From contig NZ_AUBA01000014.1 in the NCBI RefSeq assembly GCF_000429005.1, forward strand, positions 1 to 64,000: DNA of 64,000 nt, given 5' to 3'. The DNA comes from Novosphingobium acidiphilum DSM 19966. GTDB lineage: Bacteria; Pseudomonadota; Alphaproteobacteria; Sphingomonadales; Sphingomonadaceae. The number at the start of each line of letters is the position of its first letter. Within the stretch, counting starts at the first letter, position 1. Shown here one piece after another: positions 28,040-36,651 of the stretch. The notes under the pieces were generated by a model, which saw only the letters and a list, made by a program, of their open reading frames with translations, had not been told where the DNA came from and made no database searches. The translations under genes were made by a program, and so were the position numbers.

Positions 28040-28846
28040 ATGAGCGAAAGCGATCGGACTGCGCCCGACGCGCACGTGCTGTCGTGGGGTGCTGCGTTGC
28101 GGCGGCTGGCGGTGGGTGCGGCGATTGTCGCGGTCATCACCGCGGCGGGGCTTGGCATCTATCGCAACCAGCGCGATCGCGCCGGCATGCCGGTGGCCGT
28201 GGCGCCGCGCCCGCGCGAAACCCCCGCACCCACCGTGGAGGACGTGATCACCCGCTTTGAAAAGCAGGTGGCCAAATCACCCGACGATGCCGAAGGCTGG
28301 CGCAACCTGGGCTGGTCCTATTTTCAGCGCGGTCAATTTGACGAGGCCGCCGATGCGCTGCGCCATGCGACCGAGATCGATCCGACCGACGCGCGCACAT
28401 TCTCGTTTCTGGGTGAAGCGCTGTTGCAGGCTGCAATGCCGAAATCACGCATGCCGCGCGAAGCGCGCGCAGCCTTTGACGCGGCGTTAAAGCTTGATCC
28501 CAAGGATGCGCGCGCGCGGTACTATCGCGCGGTCGGCTGGGATCTGTCGGGCCAGCATCACCGCGCCATCCACGCGTGGTTTGCCCTGTTGCGCGAAACC
28601 CCGCCCGATGCGCCATATGCCGGCGACATCCGCGCTGTGATCCGCACCGTCGGTGCGCGCCACCATATCAAGGTTGAAACGCGCCTGGCCGAAGTGCAGT
28701 TCACCCCGCCGGGTGCGCCCGCACCATCAACCAGGCCCGCTGTGCATCCCGGTGCAGCCACCCTGCCCGGCCCTGCCGGCGATCGCATGCGCGCGGTCGA
28801 AGGCGTGCCGCGCCCCGGCCATTCGGACGCAGCCCGGGGCGACTGA
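28040..28846 (+). CDS. TPR-repeat membrane-anchored protein
   Basis: 268 residues. One transmembrane helix lies near 22-42, then a proline-rich linker and TPR repeats from about 75 to 175 (DDAEGWRNLGWSYFQRGQFDEAADALRH is the first; split by position, residues ~80-107). The proline-rich tail is disordered. The layout resembles the C-terminal part of the cytochrome c maturation factor CcmI, but no ccm genes are nearby, so I call it only a TPR protein. AGGA precedes the ATG. Confidence 0.75.
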   Translation: MSESDRTAPDAHVLSWGAALRRLAVGAAIVAVITAAGLGIYRNQRDRAGMPVAVAPRPRETPAPTVEDVITRFEKQVAKSPDDAEGWRNLGWSYFQRGQFDEAADALRHATEIDPTDARTFSFLGEALLQAAMPKSRMPREARAAFDAALKLDPKDARARYYRAVGWDLSGQHHRAIHAWFALLRETPPDAPYAGDIRAVIRTVGARHHIKVETRLAEVQFTPPGAPAPSTRPAVHPGAATLPGPAGDRMRAVEGVPRPGHSDAARGD

Positions 28847-28901
28847 GCCGGGCAGGCCGACGGTGTTGCATCGAAACCCGATCAAAAGCACTGCTTTGGT
28901 C

Positions 28902-28945
28902 TTGACGATAAATTAACCTTTCATGTTCATTTGTCCTATGGTTAA
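28902..28945. promoter_or_regulatory. ctrA upstream region with opposed TTAACC/GGTTAA half sites
   Basis: TTAACC at 28913-28918 and GGTTAA at 28940-28945 match CtrA half sites in opposite orientation, just after a TTGACG (28902-28907) that could be a -35 element. CtrA autoregulates in Caulobacter, so autoregulation is plausible; the spacing is not the canonical TTAA-N7-TTAA. Confidence 0.4.
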
Positions 28946-29012
28946 TGAACGGCGCGTCCCCCGCAACAGGGGTCGAGGCCATTCGGGGGTAATGGCAAGA
29001 AGGGATTGTTCG

Positions 29013-29714
29013 ATGCGGGTTCTGCTGATCGAGGACGAGCCGACCACAGCCAAGGCGATTGAGCTGATGCTCTCGGCCGAAGGTTTCAATGTCTATTCAA
29101 CCGATCTGGGCGAAGAGGGCCTCGATCTGGGCAAGCTGTATGATTACGATATCATCCTGCTCGATCTCAATCTGCCTGACATGCATGGGTATGATGTGCT
29201 GAAAAAGCTGCGCGTTGCCAAAGTGCAGACGCCGGTGCTGATCCTGTCGGGCATTTCCGAAATGGACAGCAAAGTGCGCTCGTTCGGTTTCGGCGCCGAT
29301 GACTATGTAACCAAGCCATTCCACCGCGAAGAACTGATTGCCCGCATCCATGCCGTGGTGCGCCGTTCCAAGGGCCATTCGCAGTCGGTGATCCGCACCG
29401 GCAAACTGTCGGTCAACCTGGACGCCAAGACGGTCGAAGTCGATGGTGCACGCGTCCATCTGACCGGCAAGGAATATGCGATGCTGGAACTGCTGTCGCT
29501 GCGCAAGGGCACGACGCTGACCAAGGAAATGTTCCTGAACCACCTCTATGGCGGCATGGACGAGCCCGAATTGAAAATCATCGACGTGTTCATCTGCAAG
29601 CTGCGCAAAAAACTGGCGCATGCCTGCGGCGGCGAAAATTATATCGAAACCGTCTGGGGCCGCGGCTACGTCCTGCGCGATCCGGAAGAGGTTTCGGCCA
29701 CCAAAGCCGCCTGA
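29013..29714 (+). CDS. ctrA: Cell-cycle response regulator CtrA
   Basis: An OmpR-type master regulator of cell cycle, motility and replication in alphaproteobacteria. It has 233 residues from the ATG at 29013, preceded by AAGGGA. The receiver domain carries the acidic pocket IEDEP and phospho-acceptor Asp51 in IILLDLNLPD, with Lys in YVTKPF. The winged-helix domain ends in YIETVWGRGYVLRD. The protein ends in Ala-Ala, the C-terminal feature needed for ClpXP degradation in Caulobacter. chpT, clpX and clpP all lie within 12 kb downstream. Confidence 0.97.
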   Translation: MRVLLIEDEPTTAKAIELMLSAEGFNVYSTDLGEEGLDLGKLYDYDIILLDLNLPDMHGYDVLKKLRVAKVQTPVLILSGISEMDSKVRSFGFGADDYVTKPFHREELIARIHAVVRRSKGHSQSVIRTGKLSVNLDAKTVEVDGARVHLTGKEYAMLELLSLRKGTTLTKEMFLNHLYGGMDEPELKIIDVFICKLRKKLAHACGGENYIETVWGRGYVLRDPEEVSATKAA

Positions 29715-29769
29715 CACAATGTCTGCACAAGGGTGCTGGCGCACCTTGTGCAACACGCTCCCTGGAAAT

Positions 29770-29796
29770 GACCCGCCTGATGGCGGGTCTTTTTTT
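29770..29796 (+). terminator. Rho-independent terminator of ctrA
   Basis: Stem GACCCGCC / GGCGGGTC with a TGAT loop, followed by seven T. A second stem-loop (29725-29751, one bulged G, no T run) lies between the ctrA stop and this terminator and may protect the mRNA 3' end. Confidence 0.93.
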
Positions 29797-29887
29797 GGCA
29801 TGGATGCCTGCGACGGTATCCTGACCAACCGTATCACCACACCAACCTGCTTGACCGCTTCGCCGCGCTTTGCCATCCGCCGCCGGC

Positions 29888-30619
29888 ATGACCCCCCACG
29901 ATCCCACCACGCTCAACCGGCTTTATGGCCGTTCCAAAGGCAAGCCCTTGCGCGTGGGGCAGCAGGACCTCGTCGATCGGGTGTTGCCGCAGATTGCGGT
30001 GCCCGCCGATGGCCCGGTGACGGCGGAGCGGCTGTTTGGCGATGATCGCCCGCTGCATTTCGAAATCGGGTTTGGCGGGGGCGAACATATGGCGTTTCGC
30101 GCCGATCTGCTGCCCGATCACGGCTTTATCGGCGCCGAACCGTTCCTGAACGGTGTGGCGCAGGCGCTGATGCATGTCGATGGCACGGCGGGCGCGCGGG
30201 GCGTGGGCGGACCGGCCACAAAATTGTCCAATGTGCGCATTCATCATGGCGATGCGCTCGAGGTGTTGCGGCGAATACCCGACGGATCGCTGTCGTTCCT
30301 GTACCTGCTGCATCCCGATCCCTGGCCCAAAGTGCGGCATATCAAGCGGCGGATGATGAACGACGGGCCGCTGGCGCTGTTTGCGGCCAAGCTGCGCCCC
30401 GGCGGCGAATTCCGTTTTGGCACCGATCACCCGGTCTATCTGCGCCATGCGCTGATGGTGATGCGCCGCCACACGCATGCGTTCGAATGGCTGGCGCAGG
30501 GCCCGCACGATTTCCAGACGCGCCCGGGCGGCTGGCCCGAAACCCGCTATGCCGCCAAGGCGCGGGCGCAAGGGCACGAAATCTGGTATTTTCGATACCG
30601 CCGGCGCGACCCTGCATGA
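29888..30619 (+). CDS. trmB: tRNA (guanine-N7-)-methyltransferase
   Basis: Forms m7G46 in tRNA using SAM. About 243 residues from the ATG at 29888 (MTPHDPTTLNRLYGRSKGK). The SAM-binding motif HFEIGFGGGEHM and the family motif LHPDPWPKVRHIKRR are present, and the C-terminus contains TRYAAKARAQGHEIWYFRY. It begins about 90 bases after the ctrA terminator. Confidence 0.95.
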   Translation: MTPHDPTTLNRLYGRSKGKPLRVGQQDLVDRVLPQIAVPADGPVTAERLFGDDRPLHFEIGFGGGEHMAFRADLLPDHGFIGAEPFLNGVAQALMHVDGTAGARGVGGPATKLSNVRIHHGDALEVLRRIPDGSLSFLYLLHPDPWPKVRHIKRRMMNDGPLALFAAKLRPGGEFRFGTDHPVYLRHALMVMRRHTHAFEWLAQGPHDFQTRPGGWPETRYAAKARAQGHEIWYFRYRRRDPA

Positions 30620-30621
30620 TT

Positions 30622-30648
30622 CGGTTAACCATTTAACCGATCGCTAAC
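30622..30648. promoter_or_regulatory. TTAACC cluster / palindrome upstream of an unknown gene
   Basis: CGGTTAA (30622-30628) and TTAACCG (30633-30639) form a 7-base palindrome, and three tandem half sites (TTAACC, TTAACC, CTAACC) lie at 30625, 30633 and 30643. These resemble CtrA half sites (TTAACCAT), though not the N7-spaced dimer. It is just after trmB and 55 bases before the next gene. Confidence 0.5.
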
Positions 30649-30668
30649 CATCGTGGCCTAAAGTCATG

Positions 30669-30689
30669 CCCGGGCAGGCACTGCCCGGG
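30669..30689 (+). promoter_or_regulatory. GC-rich hairpin overlapping a ribosome binding site
   Basis: Perfect 9-bp stem CCCGGGCAG / CTGCCCGGG with a GCA triloop. Its 3' arm overlaps the only Shine-Dalgarno candidate (GGGGAG, 30687-30692) for the gene starting at 30703. In RNA this would hide the ribosome binding site. There is no T run, so it is not a terminator. Confidence 0.65.
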
Positions 30690-30702
30690 GAGCATACGGG
30701 CC

Positions 30703-31230
30703 ATGTCATACACGCCAAGCGCACAGCTGATCCTGGCAGAAATGCGCGAATTTGCCGGCTTTTCGCCCTGCGAACAGCGCTATATCCGGCGCAGTCTGGA
30801 TGTCGGGCTGGGACGTGGCGACGCCTTTGCGCTGTGGGCCCGCAATGCCGAGGAAACCGCATCGATCCGCACGCAATACGTGGTCTATCAGGATCTGAAA
30901 CTGTTGCGCCGCGCGCTGGGGCAGCACGAAGGGCTGGATGCGATCGAGGCCATCATGGGGCCGCTGCTGCGCGTGACCACGTTCGACCTGTCGCAAAACC
31001 GGCTGAACGGATTTTGCGCCTATCGGTTTTTGTATGAACGCCTGCTTGGCGCCGAAGTCCGCCCGTGGCTGCCCGCGGCATTCTGTGGTGCGGCCGCGCT
31101 GCCGCGCATTCGCCCCGACCGGCGCAAGGGCCTGCTGCAATCGATCAGCGAAGCTGCCGCCACTGCGCCCGGCTGGTCACGCCGCGAACCGGTGTTCATC
31201 CCCGAATTCGTCGAACTGGAAGTCGCCTGA
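30703..31230 (+). CDS. Hypothetical protein, possibly CtrA-controlled
   Basis: 175 residues, soluble, opening MSYTPSAQLILAEMREFAGF and mostly helical by composition, with no recognised motif or signal peptide. Codon use matches its neighbours, so it is probably real. Its leader carries a TTAACC cluster and a GC-rich hairpin that covers the Shine-Dalgarno, suggesting control at both transcription and translation. It is convergent with the porin gene, with stops five bases apart. No function can be assigned. Confidence 0.75.
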   Translation: MSYTPSAQLILAEMREFAGFSPCEQRYIRRSLDVGLGRGDAFALWARNAEETASIRTQYVVYQDLKLLRRALGQHEGLDAIEAIMGPLLRVTTFDLSQNRLNGFCAYRFLYERLLGAEVRPWLPAAFCGAAALPRIRPDRRKGLLQSISEAAATAPGWSRREPVFIPEFVELEVA

Positions 31231-31234
31231 CGCG

Positions 31235-32056
31235 TCAGAACTGATACGACAGGCCAATTACCGCGGCCCTGCGCGCCGCGCGCCAGGTGGCGGCAGGATC
31301 GGCGCCGGGCCCCTGCGGCATCATCAGCGCATCGGCATGCGACACTGTCGTGCCAACCAGCGAAAGATCGATCCCCCACGCCTTGTGGCTGGCGCCCAGG
31401 CCCAGGCGATAATCGCTATAGGCCCCGGTGTAATCCAGCCCGCCCGCGGTGTGCCCCAGATGCCCGTGCACATGCAGCGGCGTGCCGGGAATGTCGCTGC
31501 GCACTTCGCCAAACAGATAGCTGTTGTCGCGCAAGGCACCCTGCCGGTCGCGCCCAAGGTGCGCCTGCGGCGGCGCATAGGCATAACCGGCGCGCAAATC
31601 GATCGGACCGATCTGCTGATGCAGCGCCGCCGACAGTTCGAACAGATCGGCCCCGGCACGACCGGCATAGAGATACCCGCGCGCACCCAGATCGAGCATC
31701 AACCCGCCATGGCCCAGCGCATGGTCAAACCCGGCATAGAGATCCATTTCGCCATGGCCGTAATCGACCGCCGGGCCGGGCTGCGCGCTTGACAGCGTGA
31801 CCCCGCCATACCAACCCGAGCTGTGGCTGACGGTCATGTCGCCCTGCACCGCGGGTTGCCCGTCAGACCGCGACAAGCCGCGAAAGCGGTATTGGCTCAG
31901 CACGCTGACGGTACCCGACACGGTGACAGGCGCGGACACGGCGGGCGGACCGGTGGGAAAATCCTGTGCCCATGCCGGCGCGGCCGATACGCCAAAGCCG
32001 GACCAGACGACCATCACGAACAGGCAGGAACGCAGCATGACCATCTGCGGATTCAT
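31235..32056 (-). CDS. TorF-family putative porin
   Basis: About 273 residues, outer-membrane beta-barrel type. A signal peptide follows the start (MLRSCLFVMVVWSGFG... AWAQ, cleavage near residue 31). The mature start VTVSGTVSVLSQYRFRGLSR is the hallmark of the TorF/Gcw_chp family, and the C-terminus ends in aromatic YQF as expected for barrel insertion. Three in-frame ATGs (32056, 32044, 32038) are possible; none has a clear ribosome binding site. The substrate is unknown. Confidence 0.85.
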   Translation of the reverse strand: MNPQMVMLRSCLFVMVVWSGFGVSAAPAWAQDFPTGPPAVSAPVTVSGTVSVLSQYRFRGLSRSDGQPAVQGDMTVSHSSGWYGGVTLSSAQPGPAVDYGHGEMDLYAGFDHALGHGGLMLDLGARGYLYAGRAGADLFELSAALHQQIGPIDLRAGYAYAPPQAHLGRDRQGALRDNSYLFGEVRSDIPGTPLHVHGHLGHTAGGLDYTGAYSDYRLGLGASHKAWGIDLSLVGTTVSHADALMMPQGPGADPAATWRAARRAAVIGLSYQF

Positions 32057-32149
32057 GACCGCAAGTGCAACCCGGCGCAAGGGCGCACCCGGTGATGCGA
32101 TTGCCCTTGCCAGTGCGCAACCCTTGCCCATATGGCCGGTACACCGGCT

Positions 32150-32944
32150 ATGTTGAAGAAATTGCGCGCCCTGATCGCCGCTGCGCCCGCGCCAGCGGCC
32201 CCGCCCCCCGGGATACCCGCGGGCGAACGCGTCTATGCCATCGGCGATGTGCATGGCCGCGCCGATCTGATGGCGGACATGATCGAACTGGTCGAAGCCG
32301 ACGATGCCGCGCGCGCGCCCGCACAGACCACGGTCATCATGCTGGGCGATCTGGTCGATCGCGGACCGGCCAGCGCGGGCGTGATCGCGCTCGCGCGCGA
32401 TTGGGGCATGCGCCGCACGGTGCGCTATCTGCAGGGCAATCACGAGGAAATGTTCCTGTCCTCGTTCACCAACGACAATGTCCTGCGCCATTTCCTGCGG
32501 TTTGGCGGGCGCGAAACGCTGCTCAGCTATCCGATCACGCCCGAGGAATACCACTGCACCACGCTGGGCGAGTTGCAGGACCTGATGGCGCAGCGTGTGC
32601 CCCGGGCCGACATCGCGTTCATGGCGGCGATGGAAAACATGATCCGCATCGGCGATTATGTGTTTGTCCATGCCGGCATTCGCCCCGGTGTCGCGCTGGA
32701 CGAACAGGTGGTGGGCGATTTGCGGTGGATTCGCGGCGAATTCCTTGACGATGCGTCGCCGCGCGATTTTGCCGTGGTCCACGGCCACACGATCACCCCG
32801 GCGCCCGAGGTGACGCCGATGCGCATCGGCATCGACACCGGCGCCTATGCCAGCGGGCAATTGACCGCAATCGGCCTGCAAGGCACCGACCGCTGGCTGA
32901 TCGCCACCGCCGGCGAGACGCGCGACGAGCCGGGACCGGGCTGA
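32150..32944 (+). CDS. Calcineurin-like metallophosphoesterase
   Basis: About 264 residues in the serine/threonine phosphatase (PPP-like) superfamily. All signature motifs are visible: YAIGDVHGRADLM (GDxHG), IMLGDLVDRGP (GDxxDRG), LQGNHEEM (GNHE), VFVHAGIRPG and VVHGHTI (GH). It may dephosphorylate proteins or hydrolyse small phosphoesters; the motifs cannot tell which. The start at 32150 (MLKKLRALIAAAP) is preferred; an ATG at 32132 is also open. Confidence 0.9.
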   Translation: MLKKLRALIAAAPAPAAPPPGIPAGERVYAIGDVHGRADLMADMIELVEADDAARAPAQTTVIMLGDLVDRGPASAGVIALARDWGMRRTVRYLQGNHEEMFLSSFTNDNVLRHFLRFGGRETLLSYPITPEEYHCTTLGELQDLMAQRVPRADIAFMAAMENMIRIGDYVFVHAGIRPGVALDEQVVGDLRWIRGEFLDDASPRDFAVVHGHTITPAPEVTPMRIGIDTGAYASGQLTAIGLQGTDRWLIATAGETRDEPGPG

Positions 32945-32980
32945 TTTGCAGGCGCCGCCTGCGCGCGGCCAGCCCGCGCG

Positions 32981-33721
32981 TCAGTTGTAGACGCAGGTGT
33001 CGTAATCGCCGCGCACTACGCTTTCGCGCGCCGCGATGACATTGCCGTGGCGACGGATGCGTCCGGTCGCACCGATCACGGCGCGCACTTTGGGCTGGGG
33101 AAAGGCGGCCGCGATGCGCGCCGCCTCAACCGTGCCCAGCGCGCTGGCGGGTTTGCCGAAATAGCGTTGCGCGCCGGCTTCGACCCCATAGGTACCAACG
33201 CCGGTTTCGGCCAGGTTGAGGTAAACCTCCATGATCCGGCGTTTGCCCCAGATCGCCTCGATCAGCAGCGTGTACCACGCCTCGATGGCTTTGCGCAGAT
33301 AGCCGCCGCCCTGCCACAGAAACGCATTTTTGGCGGTCTGCTGGCTGATCGTCGAACCGCCACGGATGCGCCCGCCTTCTTCGTTGCGGCGCCAGGCATT
33401 GCGCATGGCATCGGGGTCAAAGCCGATGTGGGTGCAGAATTTCGAATCTTCGCCCGCGATCGCGGCGTCGACCATCGGGCGGCTGATCCGGCTGATCGGC
33501 ACCCAGGTCTGCTTGTCTCCGTTGCCGTCAAACAGCATCGTATACGTGAACGGCACCGGCACGAATTTGTAGATCACCACTTGCGCCACGCTGAGCGCGA
33601 CAAACGCCAGGATCAGGCGCGCCAGGATCGACAGCACCCGGCGCACGATGCCCGGTTTGCCCCGGCGCGCGGCGCTTTTGGGCCGCGGCGCGTTGCGCAA
33701 GCCATCCCATTCCTGATTCAT
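32981..33721 (-). CDS. mtgA: Monofunctional peptidoglycan glycosyltransferase
   Basis: Polymerises lipid II into glycan strands at the inner membrane. 246 residues with one N-terminal transmembrane helix near 32-50. GT51 motifs are present: AGEDSKFCTHIGFD with the catalytic Glu, RGGSTISQQTAKN, KRRIMEVYLNLAETG and QRYFGKPAS. It has no transpeptidase domain, so it is the MtgA rather than PBP1 type. It lies downstream of rpoH on the same strand. Confidence 0.96.
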   Translation of the reverse strand: MNQEWDGLRNAPRPKSAARRGKPGIVRRVLSILARLILAFVALSVAQVVIYKFVPVPFTYTMLFDGNGDKQTWVPISRISRPMVDAAIAGEDSKFCTHIGFDPDAMRNAWRRNEEGGRIRGGSTISQQTAKNAFLWQGGGYLRKAIEAWYTLLIEAIWGKRRIMEVYLNLAETGVGTYGVEAGAQRYFGKPASALGTVEAARIAAAFPQPKVRAVIGATGRIRRHGNVIAARESVVRGDYDTCVYN

Positions 33722-33780
33722 CGGGTTACCGCCACCGCCATCGGGCTACTAGAACCGATCTGACGGTGGCATGCAACAGG

Positions 33781-34698
33781 TCACATTGCGGGCAGCAGAT
33801 GGCGCTCGCCGGCGATGCGTTGAATCGCCTTTTGCAGCTTTTCAAATGCGCGCACTTCGATCTGGCGCACGCGTTCCCGGCTGACGTTGTAGACCTGGCT
33901 CAGTTCTTCGAGCGTGCGCGGATCGTCGATCAGGCGTCGGTCAGTCAGAATGTGCCGTTCGCGCTCGTTCAGATCGTCCATTGCCTCGACCAGCAGCGCG
34001 TGGCGCATCTGGGTTTCTTCGGCGTCGGCAACGGTTTCGTCCTGCAACGGCCGGTCATCGGCCAGCCAGTCCTGCCACGACCCTTCGCCGTCTTCGCGCA
34101 TCGACACGTTCAGGCTGGCGTCGCCGCCCATCATCATGCGCCGGTTCATCGACACGACGTCGGCTTCGGGCACACCCAGGTCGGTGGCGATCTTTCGCAC
34201 ATCATCGGGATGCAGATCGGTATCCTCGAACGCTTCGAGGTTTTTCTTCATCCGGCGAAGATTGAAAAACAGCTTTTTCTGCGAGGCGGTCGTGCCCATT
34301 TTCACAAGCGACCAGCTGCGCAAGATAAATTCCTGAATCGAAGCCTTGATCCACCACATGGCATAGGTCGCCAGGCGGAATCCGCGTTCGGGGTCGAATT
34401 TCTTCACCCCCTGCATCAGCCCGATATTGCCTTCCGAAATCAGTTCGGACACAGGCAGGCCATAGCCGCGATAGCCCATCGCGATCTTCGCCACCAGCCG
34501 CAGGTGGCTGGTCACCAGCTGTGCCGCAGCTTCGGAATCGCCGTGTTCGGCATAGCGTTTGGCCAGCATGTATTCCTGTTCCGCAGTCAGCACCGGAAAT
34601 TTGCGGATTTCCGTGAGATAGCGGTTGAGGCTGGCTTCGCCGCCCAGCGCCGGAACGCTGAGCGCCCCTTTGGATCGGCTTGTGTTCGTTTGCGCCAC
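33781..34698 (-). CDS. rpoH: Heat-shock sigma factor RpoH (sigma-32)
   Basis: 305 residues. A GTG start at 34698 (VAQTNTSRSKG) is preceded by AAGGAA at seven-base spacing. Region 2 carries ISEGNIGLMQGVKKFDPERGFRLATYAMWWI, here as two adjoining segments; the RpoH-specific box QKKLFFNLRR distinguishes it from RpoD, and region 4 ends with NVSRERVRQIEVRAF. It directs heat-shock and protein-quality genes. It lies between rluD and mtgA. Confidence 0.96.
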   Translation of the reverse strand: MAQTNTSRSKGALSVPALGGEASLNRYLTEIRKFPVLTAEQEYMLAKRYAEHGDSEAAAQLVTSHLRLVAKIAMGYRGYGLPVSELISEGNIGLMQGVKKFDPERGFRLATYAMWWIKASIQEFILRSWSLVKMGTTASQKKLFFNLRRMKKNLEAFEDTDLHPDDVRKIATDLGVPEADVVSMNRRMMMGGDASLNVSMREDGEGSWQDWLADDRPLQDETVADAEETQMRHALLVEAMDDLNERERHILTDRRLIDDPRTLEELSQVYNVSRERVRQIEVRAFEKLQKAIQRIAGERHLLPAM

Positions 34699-34885
34699 CA
34701 GACTTTCCTTTTTAAGAGCGTCGGTACCCGTATGTGTCCAACCCCTAAGGGGCGTCGGACGTCGAGACCACAGAGGATTTCTACTCAGTTTCAAACGACA
34801 ACTGAATTCGCCTTTGCCAAGGCTGCACCATTCTCATGCGAATCGCCGCCTGACAACATGACCTTTTGGTATAGCTCCCTTGCTG

Positions 34886-35830
34886 TCACGCGCCCAGATC
34901 GACAAGCAGCGTCTGCATGTCGACCGGCGTCGGGCTGGTAAAATGGAGCGCGCGGGCATCAACCGGATGAATGAAGCCCAGTTCTGCGGCATGCAGCGCC
35001 TGTCGCCGGAAACCGAGCGCAGCAAGCACAGGGCGCAATCGCGGGGGGCATCGACCATAAACAGGATCACCCAATAACGAATGACCGATTGACGCAAGGT
35101 GAACGCGCACCTGGTGGGTACGCCCGGTTTCAAGCCGGCATTCAACCAGCGCCGCCGCATCGAGCGCGGACAAAACGCGGTAATGCGTCACCGCGTGTTT
35201 GCCGCGCCCGTCTTCGACCAGCGCCATCTTCTTGCGATCGTGCGACGACCGCCCGATCGATCCACGGATCGTGCCCGACGCCGGCATCGGCACCCCGGCG
35301 GTGATCGCGCGATAGGCGCGGGTGATCGAATGATCGGCAAACTGACGCGCCAGTCCTTCGTGCGCGACATCGGTCTTGGCCACGACCAGCAGGCCCGACG
35401 TGTCCTTGTCGATGCGGTGCACGATCCCGGGCCGCGCGACCCCGCCAATGCCCGACAACTGCCCCCGGCAATGGTGCAGCAGCGCATTGACCAGCGTGCC
35501 GTCGGGGTTGCCGGCGGCGGGATGCACCACCAGCCCGGCGGGCTTGTCGATCACGATCAGGGCATCGTCTTCATAGACCACCGCCAAGGCGATGTCCTGC
35601 GGCGCAGCCTGGGCGGTGGCGGGCGCGGGCACACGGATGGCCCAGGCCGCCCCGGCGCCGGCCTTGGCAGACGGCTGCGCCACGGCTTGCCCGTCCATCA
35701 TGACCGCACCTTCGCCGATCAGCGCCTTGATCCGTTCGCGCGACAGGCCCGAAGCATCGGCCAGCGCCTTGTCGAGCCGTTGGCCGCCGTCGGCAATCGT
35801 GCCGGACAGGATTTGTGCGCGTTCCCCCAT
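34886..35830 (-). CDS. rluD: RluD-family pseudouridine synthase
   Basis: Isomerises uridines in 23S rRNA (helix 69 sites in E. coli RluD). 314 residues: an N-terminal S4 RNA-binding domain (RLDKALADASGLSRERIKALI) and a catalytic domain with Asp in GIVHRIDKDTSGLLVVAK. The C-terminal TGRTHQVRVHLASIGH is characteristic. RluA/C/D specificity cannot be fixed from sequence alone, but the S4 domain and length favour RluD. It is divergent from chpT. Confidence 0.92.
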   Translation of the reverse strand: MGERAQILSGTIADGGQRLDKALADASGLSRERIKALIGEGAVMMDGQAVAQPSAKAGAGAAWAIRVPAPATAQAAPQDIALAVVYEDDALIVIDKPAGLVVHPAAGNPDGTLVNALLHHCRGQLSGIGGVARPGIVHRIDKDTSGLLVVAKTDVAHEGLARQFADHSITRAYRAITAGVPMPASGTIRGSIGRSSHDRKKMALVEDGRGKHAVTHYRVLSALDAAALVECRLETGRTHQVRVHLASIGHSLLGDPVYGRCPPRLRPVLAALGFRRQALHAAELGFIHPVDARALHFTSPTPVDMQTLLVDLGA

Positions 35831-35992
35831 AAGACTTGCCGATATGGGGCCTTTGCCCCCGCTGACAAGACCGGCGCGGGTCGCGGCATCAGGATTCGAA
35901 CTGCTTTCCTATGGCGGGCTTGGCGGTTAAGGCGGTTCATCGCCGGAACGTTCGACGCGCCCGGCCACCAGCAAAGGGCCCGAATCCGGATC

Positions 35993-36646
35993 ATGACGAT
36001 TGCATCGCTAGACCTTGCCAGCCTGCTCTGTTCACGCCTGTGCCACGACTTGTTGAGCCCGGTGGGCGCCTTGTCCAACGGGCTGGAACTGCTTGCCGAC
36101 GAAAAAGACCCGGAAATGCGCCAGCGCTGTTTCGAGCTGCTGGAACAGAGCGCGCGCGCCTCTGCCGACAAATTGCGCTTTTTCCGGCTGGCGTTCGGTG
36201 CGGCCAGCGGATTTGGCGAATCGGTGCCCCTGGCCGAACCGCGCGCCGTGATCGATGCGCTGGTCGGCGGCAATGGCCGCATCGCCGCCAACTGGGCTTT
36301 GGCCGGCGACACGATGCCCAAACCCGCGGTCAAGGCGCTGCTCAATCTGGCGATGATCGGGATCGAGGCACTGGTCCGCGGTGGCACATTGGATATTGCC
36401 GCCGAAACGCATGACACCGACACGGGCCAGATCACCGAGATCGTGGTGCGCGCCACGGGTGCACGGATCGCGTTCGACCCGGTGATCGGCCACGCGCTTG
36501 ACGGCACCCTGCCGTCCGAGACGCTGTCGAGCAAGGCGGCGCCGGCCTTCATGATCCAGCAACTGGCCGCAAGCCTGGGCGGTGGGCTGCAATATCACCT
36601 GTCGGCCGACACGCTGGTACTGGGCGCTATGCTGCCGACGCGCTGA
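35993..36646 (+). CDS. chpT: Histidine phosphotransferase ChpT
   Basis: 217 residues. In Caulobacter ChpT relays phosphate from CckA to CtrA and CpdR. The phospho-acceptor His18 lies in LCSRLCHDLLSPVGALSNG, the ChpT/HPTransfase signature, followed by a degenerate ATPase-like domain (GGGLQYHLSADTLVLGAMLP at the end). The ATG at 35993 is preceded by a GGATC-rich leader with no strong Shine-Dalgarno. It stands six bases from the amidase gene and 7 kb from ctrA. Confidence 0.93.
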   Translation: MTIASLDLASLLCSRLCHDLLSPVGALSNGLELLADEKDPEMRQRCFELLEQSARASADKLRFFRLAFGAASGFGESVPLAEPRAVIDALVGGNGRIAANWALAGDTMPKPAVKALLNLAMIGIEALVRGGTLDIAAETHDTDTGQITEIVVRATGARIAFDPVIGHALDGTLPSETLSSKAAPAFMIQQLAASLGGGLQYHLSADTLVLGAMLPTR

Positions 36647-36651
36647 CCCCT

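Noticed and set aside
24961..28158. A very long open frame antisense to lptB and rpoN
   Set aside because: High GC makes stop codons rare on the opposite strand; the sense genes have full motif sets, and only the 24961-25362 part has a proper start, ribosome binding site and plausible product.
29725..29751. Terminator immediately after the ctrA stop
   Set aside because: Good stem with a bulge but no T run; the true terminator is the stem at 29770-29796.
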